Source: Actinomycetota bacterium (lineage in GTDB: Bacteria > Actinomycetota > Actinomycetes > Nanopelagicales > Nanopelagicaceae). Taken from it: a stretch of 13,597 bases of DNA. Below, piece by piece: positions 6,118 through 13,109 of the stretch (position 1 is its first letter; the number at the start of each line of letters is the position of its first letter). Below the pieces are notes generated by a model. That model saw nothing but the letters and a program-made list of their open reading frames with translations. It did not search any database and was not told the origin of the DNA. The position numbers were made by a program, and so were the translations under genes. Where the stretch lies: contig CANCGX010000024.1 of assembly GCA_947377725.1 (NCBI GenBank), forward strand, positions 1 through 13,597, given 5' to 3'.

Positions 6118-7497
6118 ATGGCCGCAGATCGTTTAGAAACTATCGTCCAACTCGCAAAGCGACGTGGATTTGTCTACCCATCATCTGAAATTTACGGCGG
6201 TTTACGCGCATCGTGGGATTACGGCCCATTGGGCGTCGAACTCAAGAACAACGTTAAGCGCCAATGGTGGAAGTACATGGTCCAAGGCCGTGAAGATGTC
6301 GTAGGTCTAGATTCCTGCGTCATTCTTGCTCGCGAAGTCTGGCAAGCATCGGGCCACATCGAAACATTTTCCGATCCGCTTACTGAGTGCACAGAGTGCC
6401 ACAAGCGTTATCGCGCTGATCACCTTGAAGAGGCGTATGAAGCCAAGCACGGCAAGCCTGCTGCCACCATGGATGAAATCAACTGTCCTAACTGTGGCAA
6501 TAAAGGAAAATTCACAACACCAAAGCAATTCTCTGGTTTGTTAAAGACATACCTCGGCGCCGTTGAGGATGAATCTGGATTGGCATATTTGCGTCCAGAG
6601 ACTGCGCAAGGAATCTTTATTAACTTTGAAAATGTGGCTTCAACCTCACGAAAGAAACCGCCATTTGGAATTGGTCAAATCGGAAAGTCATTCCGTAACG
6701 AAATCACTCCAGGAAACTTTATTTTCCGCACGCGCGAATTTGAACAGATGGAAATGGAATTCTTTGTAGTTCCAGGAACAGATGAAGATTGGCACCAATA
6801 TTGGATTGATACTCGCCTTGCTTGGTACAAAGAGCTTGGAATTGATCCAGAGCGCCTACGTTTGTTCGAGCATCCAAAAGAGAAGCTCTCTCATTATTCA
6901 AAGCGCACCGTCGACATTGAATACAAGTTCGAATTTGCCGGCACTGAGTGGGGCGAGCTTGAAGGTATTGCTTCACGCACGGACTTCGACTTGAAGGCTC
7001 ACTCGAAAGCATCTGGCAAGGATCTTTCTTGGTTTGATCAAGAGAAGAACGAGCGTTGGGTTCCATTTGTTATCGAACCTGCAGCCGGTGTTGATCGTTG
7101 CGCACTCACTTTCATGATGGATGCATACACAGAAGATGAAGCCCCTAATGCGAAGGGCGAGATGGAAAAGCGCGCGGTTATGAAATTGGATTACCGACTT
7201 GCACCTATCAAGGTTGCCGTTCTTCCACTTTCTCGCAACGCTGATTTATCTCCAAAAGCACGCGATTTGGCTGCAGAACTTCGCAAGAATTGGAACGTTG
7301 ATTTCGATGATGCCGGCGCAATTGGCCGTCGCTATCGTCGTCAAGATGAAATCGGTACGCCGTATTGCATCACCATCGACTTTGAAACTCTTGAAGACAA
7401 TGCTGTAACTATTCGTGATCGTGACACCATGGCACAAGAGCGTATTGGTATCGACCAAGTTGTTGCGTGGCTAGCACCTCGTCTCGTTGGTTGCTAA
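6118..7497 (+). CDS. glyS: Glycyl-tRNA synthetase (alpha2 dimer type)
   Basis: This class II aminoacyl-tRNA synthetase charges tRNA-Gly with glycine in the cytosol. The 459-residue protein is the single-chain, homodimeric type usual in Actinobacteria. It begins with LAKRRGFVYPSSEIYGG and motif 1. An insertion holds two CxxC pairs (C91/C94 and C123/C126) that probably bind zinc. Then come YLRPETAQGIF, motif 2 at FRNEITPGNFIFRTREFEQ (from F192) and motif 3 at GVDRCALTFMMDAY (from G324; family members often have GVDR/GLTR here). The C-terminal anticodon-binding domain starts near LAPIKVAVLPL (about residue 360). The start is fixed by a GGAGGA site. dusB follows after only nine bases, suggesting a glyS-dusB operon of tRNA-related functions. 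Confidence 0.97.
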   Translation: MAADRLETIVQLAKRRGFVYPSSEIYGGLRASWDYGPLGVELKNNVKRQWWKYMVQGREDVVGLDSCVILAREVWQASGHIETFSDPLTECTECHKRYRADHLEEAYEAKHGKPAATMDEINCPNCGNKGKFTTPKQFSGLLKTYLGAVEDESGLAYLRPETAQGIFINFENVASTSRKKPPFGIGQIGKSFRNEITPGNFIFRTREFEQMEMEFFVVPGTDEDWHQYWIDTRLAWYKELGIDPERLRLFEHPKEKLSHYSKRTVDIEYKFEFAGTEWGELEGIASRTDFDLKAHSKASGKDLSWFDQEKNERWVPFVIEPAAGVDRCALTFMMDAYTEDEAPNAKGEMEKRAVMKLDYRLAPIKVAVLPLSRNADLSPKARDLAAELRKNWNVDFDDAGAIGRRYRRQDEIGTPYCITIDFETLEDNAVTIRDRDTMAQERIGIDQVVAWLAPRLVGC

Positions 7498-7506
7498 GGG
7501 ATTGTT

Positions 7507-8673
7507 TTGCTAACTAAAGTTTCACCGCTTCGTTTACCCATAGCTAATGGGAATTTTGAAAACAACGAGGTGGTTTTAGACGCACCCGTTGTTCTGGCTC
7601 CTATGGCTGGAATCACGAACTCTGCATTCAGGACGCTATGCCGAGAGCAAGGAGCTGGCTTATTCGTTTCTGAAATGGTGACGGCCAGGGCGCTTATTGA
7701 ACGACATCCAGAAACTCTGCGATTGATTACACCCGGCAAAGGCGAGACTCCTCGCTCAGTGCAGTTGTATGGTGTTGATCCAACCGTTATTGGCATGGCA
7801 GTAAAGATGCTCTGCGAAGAAAATCTTGCAGACCATATCGACATGAACTTTGGTTGCCCTGTTCCTAAAGTGACTCGCAAAGGCGGGGGAGCGGCGTTGC
7901 CGTACAAGCGCAAAATTTTCAGCGCGATTGTGGAGTCCGCAGTTAAGAACGCAAAGCCTTACGGAGTTCCCATCACAGTAAAAATGCGCGTAGGAATTGA
8001 TAGCGATCACGAGACGTACTTAGAGGCAGCAAAGAGCGCAGCCGATGCTGGAGTTGCATGGGTAGCGCTGCATGCGCGAACTGCGCAACAAATGTATGAC
8101 GGACAAGCTGATTGGTCGAAGATTGCCGAACTCGTTGAACACCTCAAGCCAACAGGAGTTCCTGTGCTTGGTAATGGTGATATTTGGAGCGGAGTCGATG
8201 GACGCCGCATGATTGAAGAAACTGGATGCGCTGGCGTTGTTGTTGGGCGTGGGTGCCTCGGTCGGCCGTGGTTGTTTGCCGATTTAGTTAGAGCCATGAA
8301 TGACGAACCCGGAAAGTCAGAACCTACTTTGTTTGAAGTGCGCGATGTTATGCGTCGTCACGGGCAATTATTGATGGAGTTTTTCGAAGCAGAGGGCCGT
8401 GCGATGCGCGATCTTCGCAAACATATGGCTTGGTACCTCAAAGGGTTTACCGTTCCTCGCGAAATTCGTTCTGGACTCGGAATGGTTGCAAGTTATGGTG
8501 AATTGGAATGGCTTACTTCTCAACTTGAAGATCAGCCATATCCAACGGCTGTTTCTGAAGCACCTCGCGGACGTCGTTCACACGGTCGCCCACCTTCACT
8601 ACCAGATGGTTGGCTCAATGATCCAGATGAGTACGCAACCATCACCATTGATGATTCAGTTTCGGGTGGTTAA
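7507..8673 (+). CDS. dusB: tRNA-dihydrouridine synthase (DusB family)
   Basis: This FMN-dependent enzyme reduces uridines in the tRNA D-loop to dihydrouridine using NADPH. The TIM-barrel start APMAGITN is at residues 31-38. The catalytic Cys117 lies in MNFGCPVPKVTRKGGG, and VKMRVGID, LHARTAQQMYDGQADW, GNGDIWS and GVVVGRGCLGRPW cover the FMN/tRNA-binding surface. The C-terminal helical tRNA-binding domain follows from about 270. A polar, Arg/Pro-rich tail (about 355-388) is common in actinobacterial members. The start is taken as TTG at 7507, with AAGGGA (7496-7501) five bases upstream; this gives the family's usual N-terminus. At 388 residues it is normal for the group. It overlaps no neighbour and is probably cotranscribed with glyS. 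Confidence 0.95.
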   Translation: MLTKVSPLRLPIANGNFENNEVVLDAPVVLAPMAGITNSAFRTLCREQGAGLFVSEMVTARALIERHPETLRLITPGKGETPRSVQLYGVDPTVIGMAVKMLCEENLADHIDMNFGCPVPKVTRKGGGAALPYKRKIFSAIVESAVKNAKPYGVPITVKMRVGIDSDHETYLEAAKSAADAGVAWVALHARTAQQMYDGQADWSKIAELVEHLKPTGVPVLGNGDIWSGVDGRRMIEETGCAGVVVGRGCLGRPWLFADLVRAMNDEPGKSEPTLFEVRDVMRRHGQLLMEFFEAEGRAMRDLRKHMAWYLKGFTVPREIRSGLGMVASYGELEWLTSQLEDQPYPTAVSEAPRGRRSHGRPPSLPDGWLNDPDEYATITIDDSVSGG

Positions 8674-8679
8674 GTACTG

Positions 8680-9318
8680 ATGCTGGGACTCATCAATCCA
8701 TTTGCATGGATACGAAAAATAATTTCACTGGTTCTTTTAATCGTTCTTTTGACTCCAGCTTATGTTGCACTCCAGGTGTACAACACGGGACATAACGCAG
8801 TCGCAACAAAGAGCGATGCAATTGTGATTATGGGAGCTGCTCAAAACAACGGCAAGCCCACACCGATATTGCAAGCAAGAATTGATGAAGCTAAGAGATT
8901 GTACAAAGAAGGATATGCACCGAGAATTTTGACCGTAGGTGCAAATCAAAAAGGTGATCTCTGGACTGAAGCGCAGACCAGCGTTCGCGCCCTTGCAAAA
9001 GGTCAGATTCCAAAGTCCGTTTTGAATGCAGTAAATCTTGGCAAAGATACATTGAGCAGCACGATTGCTTATGTTGATGTTATGAAAGCAAAAGGCTATA
9101 AGAGCGTCATCATTGTGACCGATGCTTATCACTGCTATCGAGCAATCGCGATGGCCGGAGATCTTGGCGTCAAAGCCACATGTTCACCAGCTAAATCGGG
9201 TCCTGCCACTGTTGAAAAAACAGGTTGGCACTACATCGCTCGAGAAACAGGCGCATATCTTGCCTACAAGACGGCTGGGCGCTTTGGAATTCATCTCAGC
9301 GACCAGAATAAGAAATAG
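8680..9318 (+). CDS. DUF218 / YdcF-SanA-like membrane-anchored protein
   Basis: The 212-residue protein begins with a single hydrophobic segment (about residues 13-32), acting as an uncleaved anchor, and then an extracytoplasmic DUF218-type domain. Recognisable pieces are SDAIVIMGAA, the ARIDEAKRLYKEGYAPRILTV helix-strand unit, NLGKDTLSSTIAYVDV and VIIVTDAYHCYRA. Family members (YdcF, SanA, ElyC) have a Rossmann-like fold and are tied to envelope integrity or vancomycin tolerance in E. coli; the exact reaction is unknown. ATG at 8680 follows the dusB stop by six bases without a strong Shine-Dalgarno sequence, so translation is probably coupled to dusB. The gene is followed 12 bases later by dgt. 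The position between dusB and dgt looks like a lineage insertion in a housekeeping operon. Confidence 0.82.
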   Translation: MLGLINPFAWIRKIISLVLLIVLLTPAYVALQVYNTGHNAVATKSDAIVIMGAAQNNGKPTPILQARIDEAKRLYKEGYAPRILTVGANQKGDLWTEAQTSVRALAKGQIPKSVLNAVNLGKDTLSSTIAYVDVMKAKGYKSVIIVTDAYHCYRAIAMAGDLGVKATCSPAKSGPATVEKTGWHYIARETGAYLAYKTAGRFGIHLSDQNKK

Positions 9319-9330
9319 ACTCCTCTCACT

Positions 9331-10581
9331 ATGGTCCTTCGTCCCGCACATGAGCGTTCTGGTTATACAGAATCTGATCGCGCACGCTTTATGGATGAAC
9401 CAGCCAAACGTGGCGGTCGAACCGAATTTGCTCGTGACCGCGCACGCATTATTCATTCATGGGCCCTACGTCGCTTAGCTGCGAAGACACAAGTCGCAGT
9501 TCCTTGGCAAACAGATTTTCCCCGCACTCGCTTGTCGCACTCACTTGAATGCGCGCAAGTTGGACGCGAACTAGGTGAAGCACTTGGTGCTGATCCCGAT
9601 TTGATGGAGGGTGCCTGTCTTGCACACGACATCGGTCACCCCCCTTTTGGTCACAACGGTGAAGAAGCTTTGAATGAGATTGCACTTGAGTGCGGTGGTT
9701 TTGAGGGAAATGCTCAATCACTTCGGTTGTTGATTCGCCTTGAAGCAAAGACAGTCGATGACACAGGCAAGTCAATTGGGTTGAATTTAACTCGTGCATC
9801 TCTCGATGCAGCGACAAAGTACCCATGGCCTCGCGCTGTGAATGCCCGCAAATTTGGCGTCTACGACGATGATGTAGAGATATTTAATTGGATGCGCGAA
9901 GGCGCTCCTGAAGGTAAACAATCCATGGAAGCACAAATCATGGATTGGTCTGACGACGTTGCATATTCCGTGCACGATTTGGAAGACGCCTTAGTCACGG
10001 GACAAATTCATTTGCACCATATGCGTGATGATCTTCCACAAATCTTTGATGTCGCAGTTGAGGATTACATGGATGATATGACTGAAGCTGAGGCAGAACG
10101 TGCGCTCTCCGATCTTCAAAAACTTTCATGCTGGCCAACAACGTATGACGGAAGCCATCGCCACCTTGCTAGGCTAAAAGATTTGTCATCACAACTAGTT
10201 GGACGTTTCGCTCTTGCTGCTGAAACTGCAACGCGAGATAGTTTCGGTGAAGGTGATCTCACTCGTTATAGCGCAAATCTCATTGTTCCACGAGAGCAAA
10301 AGATCGAAGTCGCTATTCTCAAAGCTCTCTCGAATTACTATGTACTCCAAGCAGAGACGTCGCAGAAGCGTTATAGCGACCAACAAATCTTGATTCGCGA
10401 ACTCGTTGATCTTGTACTAGAAAATGCCCCAATCTCGCTGGAATCTTTCTTCCTCGAAGATTGGCGACAAGCCACTAACGATGCCCAAAAGCTTCGCGTA
10501 GTTATTGATCAAGTCGCATCTCTCACCGATCCGGGCGCTTACGCCCTTCATTCGGCGCTTTCGACCAAGTTTTCCTCCTGA
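9331..10581 (+). CDS. dgt: Deoxyguanosinetriphosphate triphosphohydrolase-like protein (HD domain)
   Basis: dNTP triphosphohydrolases split dNTPs into deoxynucleoside and triphosphate, trimming the nucleotide pool. The 416-residue protein has the full HD signature: His70 in RLSHSLECAQVGREL, the His99-Asp100 pair in LAHDIGHPPFGHNG, and the distal Asp in DWSDDVAYSVHDLED (205-219). The N-terminal RDRARIIHSWALRRLAAKTQV matches the family. The length is typical of the bacterial dgt-like group, whose substrate preference varies, so dGTP specificity is not certain. The start has no Shine-Dalgarno sequence; a TAGACT box (9316-9321) ends nine bases before the ATG, allowing a nearly leaderless transcript, though read-through from dusB is also possible. 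dgt immediately before dnaG is a familiar actinobacterial arrangement linking dNTP supply to replication. Confidence 0.94.
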   Translation: MVLRPAHERSGYTESDRARFMDEPAKRGGRTEFARDRARIIHSWALRRLAAKTQVAVPWQTDFPRTRLSHSLECAQVGRELGEALGADPDLMEGACLAHDIGHPPFGHNGEEALNEIALECGGFEGNAQSLRLLIRLEAKTVDDTGKSIGLNLTRASLDAATKYPWPRAVNARKFGVYDDDVEIFNWMREGAPEGKQSMEAQIMDWSDDVAYSVHDLEDALVTGQIHLHHMRDDLPQIFDVAVEDYMDDMTEAEAERALSDLQKLSCWPTTYDGSHRHLARLKDLSSQLVGRFALAAETATRDSFGEGDLTRYSANLIVPREQKIEVAILKALSNYYVLQAETSQKRYSDQQILIRELVDLVLENAPISLESFFLEDWRQATNDAQKLRVVIDQVASLTDPGAYALHSALSTKFSS

Positions 10582-10607
10582 TTTATAAACAAGTCACCGC
10601 CACCCAA

Positions 10608-10613
10608 TAAGAT
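10608..10613 (+). promoter_or_regulatory. -10-like box for dnaG
   Basis: TAAGAT ends seven bases before the dnaG ATG and no Shine-Dalgarno sequence is present, so a leaderless or one-base-leader transcript is predicted. No clear -35 element can be seen, and transcription from dgt may also enter dnaG. Confidence 0.35.
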
Positions 10614-10620
10614 ATCCATC

Positions 10621-12444
10621 ATGGCCGGCCGCATCAGAGACGAAGACGTTACCTACGTCCGCGAGCACAGCGCTATCGATGAAGTCGTTGCTGATTATGT
10701 TCAACTCAAAAACGCTGGTGGTGGACAGAAAAAAGGTCTCTGCCCATTCCATGATGAGAAATCTCCTTCGTTTCACGTAACTCCAAGCAAGGGTTACTTC
10801 CATTGCTTTGGATGCCAAACTGGTGGCGATGTCATTGCTTTCGTCATGAAGATGGATCACATTACTTTTACTGAAACTATCGAACGTCTTGCAGAACGCA
10901 TCGGCTATCAACTTCGTTACGACGAAACAGGAAGCTCGGATCGTCCAAGTGTTAACAGATCCCGTCTTGTTGCAGCGAACACAGCGGCGATGAAGTTCTA
11001 TCAAGAACAACTAAATCTCCCAGGGTCTGCGCAAGCTGGACGTGACTTCATCCAGAAAAAGGGATTCACGAAAGCAGACTGTGACCAATTCCAGGTTGGA
11101 TACGCACCTGACGAGTGGGATGCCCTCACCAAACACCTCACGGCACTCGGCTATACACAAGAAGAATTGAATACAGCAGGCCTGAGCAAAGAGAGCGCCC
11201 GCGGCACTCAAATTGATCGCTACCGCAATCGCGTAATCTGGCCCGTCAAAGATATCTCAGGTGATGTCGTTGGGTTCGGAGCAAGAAAGCTAGCGAGTGA
11301 TGAGGTTGATCAAGGGCCTAAATATCTCAACACATCAGAGACGCCTATTTATAAGAAATCACAACTTCTCTACGGATTAGATGTTGCAAAGAAAGAGATT
11401 GCTAAGAAGCGCCAAGTCGTTATTGTCGAGGGATACACAGACGTTATGGCGGCACATCTTGCTGGAATTACCACCGCAGTTGCCACATGTGGCACAGCTT
11501 TTGGCGATGACCACATCCGCGTCATTCGCAGACTTCTCATGGATGATGATGCTTTCCGCGGTGAAGTTATTTTCACTTTTGATGGCGATGCTGCCGGACA
11601 AAAGGCGGCCCTTCGCGCTTTCGATGATGATCAAAAATTCGTTGCACAAACTTTCGTTGCTGTGGCTAGCAATGGCATGGATCCGAACGAACTTCGCCAA
11701 ACCGGGGGAGATGAAGCAGTCCGCGACCTGATTGCACGACGTGTTCCACTTTTCGAGTTTGCAATTAAATCTGTTATTAAGAATTACGACACCACAACTC
11801 CGGAAGGTCGAGTGAGCGCGCTTAACCAAGTAGCGCCTCTTATCGGAAAAATTAAGGATTCATCACTTCGCCCTGAATACATTCGCTCACTTGCAGGATG
11901 GCTTGGAATGGATACCGACACAGTTTCTCAAGCGGTAAAACGCGTTGCTGGCAAGAGCAATACCCCCCTTCCAAATGTTCCTGCAGGGCAAGTAAATCTA
12001 AAAGATCCGCTCTTGATGTTGGAGCGCGAAGTTCTTAAGGCTAAGTTACAAGTACCGGAGATGATTGCTGATTGGAGCGCCTTAGAACCGCTTGCATTCA
12101 CGTATCCTCCATATGCCGCGCTTCGCAGTGCTATTGATAACGGCGATGGCGACACAAATAAACTTCTTGAAAGCGCTCCTGAAGATTACAAACATTTGAT
12201 TACTGAGCTCACCGTTGAACCCATTCGCACCGATGGTGAAGTGAGTGATCGATATGTCGTAAGCATCTTCGCCCGACTTCGCGAAGTCGCAATTAGCCGT
12301 CAAATCGCTGAAATCAAGTCCACACTTCAACGCCTCAACCCCGTTGAAAATGAGGCGGATTACACACAAATGTTCACGGAATTAGTGGCTTTAGAGGCCA
12401 CCAAGCGGGTCCAAAAGGAATTGGCGATAGGCGAATCCGTTTAG
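10621..12444 (+). CDS. dnaG: DNA primase
   Basis: DnaG makes the short RNA primers for replication, acting with the replicative helicase DnaB. The 607-residue protein has all parts in order. First is the CHC2 zinc domain with C41, H44, C62 and C65 (CPFH...HCFGC). Next comes the catalytic core with GRYRNR-like IDRYRNRVIWPV and the TOPRIM fold with EGYTDV (270-275) and DGDAAG (321-326) binding metal. Last is a C-terminal helicase-binding region (about 480-607). ATG at 10621 puts the zinc domain at its usual distance from the N-terminus. The gene lies 39 bases after dgt and is followed by a hairpin and tRNA-Asn, so it probably ends the transcription unit. Confidence 0.97.
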   Translation: MAGRIRDEDVTYVREHSAIDEVVADYVQLKNAGGGQKKGLCPFHDEKSPSFHVTPSKGYFHCFGCQTGGDVIAFVMKMDHITFTETIERLAERIGYQLRYDETGSSDRPSVNRSRLVAANTAAMKFYQEQLNLPGSAQAGRDFIQKKGFTKADCDQFQVGYAPDEWDALTKHLTALGYTQEELNTAGLSKESARGTQIDRYRNRVIWPVKDISGDVVGFGARKLASDEVDQGPKYLNTSETPIYKKSQLLYGLDVAKKEIAKKRQVVIVEGYTDVMAAHLAGITTAVATCGTAFGDDHIRVIRRLLMDDDAFRGEVIFTFDGDAAGQKAALRAFDDDQKFVAQTFVAVASNGMDPNELRQTGGDEAVRDLIARRVPLFEFAIKSVIKNYDTTTPEGRVSALNQVAPLIGKIKDSSLRPEYIRSLAGWLGMDTDTVSQAVKRVAGKSNTPLPNVPAGQVNLKDPLLMLEREVLKAKLQVPEMIADWSALEPLAFTYPPYAALRSAIDNGDGDTNKLLESAPEDYKHLITELTVEPIRTDGEVSDRYVVSIFARLREVAISRQIAEIKSTLQRLNPVENEADYTQMFTELVALEATKRVQKELAIGESV

Positions 12445-12478
12445 TAGGATGCGACCTGCACTAACCGGGACGAAGTCT

Positions 12479-12498
12479 CCGACAGTCACAACTGTTGG
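12479..12498 (+). terminator. Hairpin after dnaG, possible weak terminator
   Basis: CCGACAGT (12479-12486) pairs with ACTGTTGG (12491-12498) around a CACA loop: 8 bp with one G-U pair. The next bases are CGCCCTAGTCTTT, so there is no immediate U-tract. It may stabilise the dnaG 3' end or terminate inefficiently. It is the main structure in the 73 bases between dnaG and the tRNA. Confidence 0.35.
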
Positions 12499-12503
12499 CG
12501 CCC

Positions 12504-12509
12504 TAGTCT
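12504..12509 (+). promoter_or_regulatory. -10-like box for tRNA-Asn
   Basis: TAGTCT lies eight bases before the mature tRNA 5' end, predicting a start within one or two bases of it. No -35 hexamer is convincing, so confidence is low. Confidence 0.3.
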
Positions 12510-12517
12510 TTCAATAG

Positions 12518-12590
12518 TCCCCTGTAGCTCAGTTGGTAGAGCACTCGACTGTTAATCGAGATGTCGCTGGATCGAGGCCAGCCGGGGGAG
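12518..12590 (+). tRNA. tRNA-Asn (anticodon GTT)
   Basis: The full cloverleaf can be folded by hand. The acceptor stem pairs TCCCCTG (12518-12524) with CGGGGGA (12583-12589), with one G-U pair. The D-arm is GCTC/GAGC with loop AGTTGGTA. The anticodon arm is CTCGA/TCGAG with loop CTGTTAA, anticodon GTT at 12551-12553. The variable region is ATGTC and the T-stem is GCTGG/CCAGC. The discriminator is G (12590), as expected for Asn. CCA is not encoded; CTTTTC follows directly and may help termination. The T-loop is ATCGAGG rather than the canonical TTCGANT form, so positions 54 and 60 differ from the usual T. Confidence 0.96.
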
Positions 12591-12611
12591 CTTTTCAATT
12601 CCGTAAGGGAT

Positions 12612-12617
12612 TAGGCT
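12612..12617 (+). promoter_or_regulatory. -10-like box for the first exported-protein gene (leaderless geometry)
   Basis: TAGGCT ends exactly six bases before the GTG at 12624, with no Shine-Dalgarno sequence between. A 6-bp hairpin with a GTAA loop (12597-12612) abuts the box. No -35 is evident. Confidence 0.4.
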
Positions 12618-12623
12618 TGTAAA

Positions 12624-13067
12624 GTGAAAAATCGGAATCTGCTCATCGCGGCGCTCTTGGCAATCCTTCTTTGCTCGAATCAACCCGCATCCGACGCCTA
12701 TGCGAAAGCAAGCGTCTGTAGTCAGAAACAAAAAACTACCGTCGTAAATCACATAACTAAGCAGATAAATGCAATCACAAAGAACGACTGGAAGAGCGCA
12801 TACAACCTCTCTTCTGCATCCTTTCGAAAAGCAGTTTCAATCGACATTTTCACGCAAACGATTAAAAGCCAGTACGTTTTCTTGATTTTCAATGATGGCC
12901 TCGGATTTGGATCTTGCTTAAGCAGTAAGGAAAGCATTAGCCAAATAGTGACCGTTGATTATCGCGGAGTGAAGCGGACTCTCTCCTATGGGCTGTCGAT
13001 GGTTAATAAGCGCCTCGGCGTAGATTCAGCTAACGAAATAGTCACTCCTCGCGGGTCAAACGCATAA
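12624..13067 (+). CDS. Small exported protein, weakly DUF4864/NTF2-like
   Basis: I do not firmly recognise this 147-residue protein. It opens with a clear Sec signal peptide: MKNRN, a hydrophobic core LLIAALLAILLC, and an AYA cleavage site at residues 25-27. Cys17 is preceded by Leu, not a small residue, so it is not a good lipobox. The mature part begins with a helix, then QINAITKNDWKSAYNLSSASFR and a later FTQTIKSQYVFL. This layout (query to count AxxxxDWxxAYxxxSxxFR, then a Tyr-ending helix) recalls DUF4864 proteins, which share an NTF2-like fold. The beta-rich end includes ISQIVTVDYRG. Two Cys remain in the mature chain and could form a disulfide. GTG at 12624 is supported by the signal peptide and the -10 box six bases upstream. 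Function unknown. Confidence 0.75.
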   Translation: MKNRNLLIAALLAILLCSNQPASDAYAKASVCSQKQKTTVVNHITKQINAITKNDWKSAYNLSSASFRKAVSIDIFTQTIKSQYVFLIFNDGLGFGSCLSSKESISQIVTVDYRGVKRTLSYGLSMVNKRLGVDSANEIVTPRGSNA

Positions 13068-13097
13068 GGTTCTGACTCATAGGTGAGATTCCTGCAG

Positions 13098-13103
13098 TAG
13101 CAT
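13098..13103 (+). promoter_or_regulatory. -10-like box for the second exported-protein gene (leaderless geometry)
   Basis: TAGCAT ends exactly six bases before the ATG at 13110, and no Shine-Dalgarno sequence is present. A CTGACT (13072-13077) upstream resembles a -35 but the spacing of 20 bases is long. Confidence 0.4.
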
Positions 13104-13109
13104 CCCACA

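Noticed and set aside
8569..8673. Arg/Pro-rich C-terminal tail of the dihydrouridine synthase as a novel extension
   Set aside because: A similar polar tail is common in actinobacterial DusB-type proteins, so it is not unusual here.
12624..12700. Lipoprotein signal in the first exported protein
   Set aside because: Cys17 is preceded by LL rather than a small residue, and a standard AYA signal peptidase I site follows.
110..12937. Numerous 60-165-codon frames on the opposite strand or shifted within glnA, leuA, recO, uppS, glyS, dusB, dgt and dnaG
   Set aside because: They lie wholly inside well-supported conserved genes, have no family resemblance, and show Cys/Ser/Leu-rich compositions typical of shadow frames.
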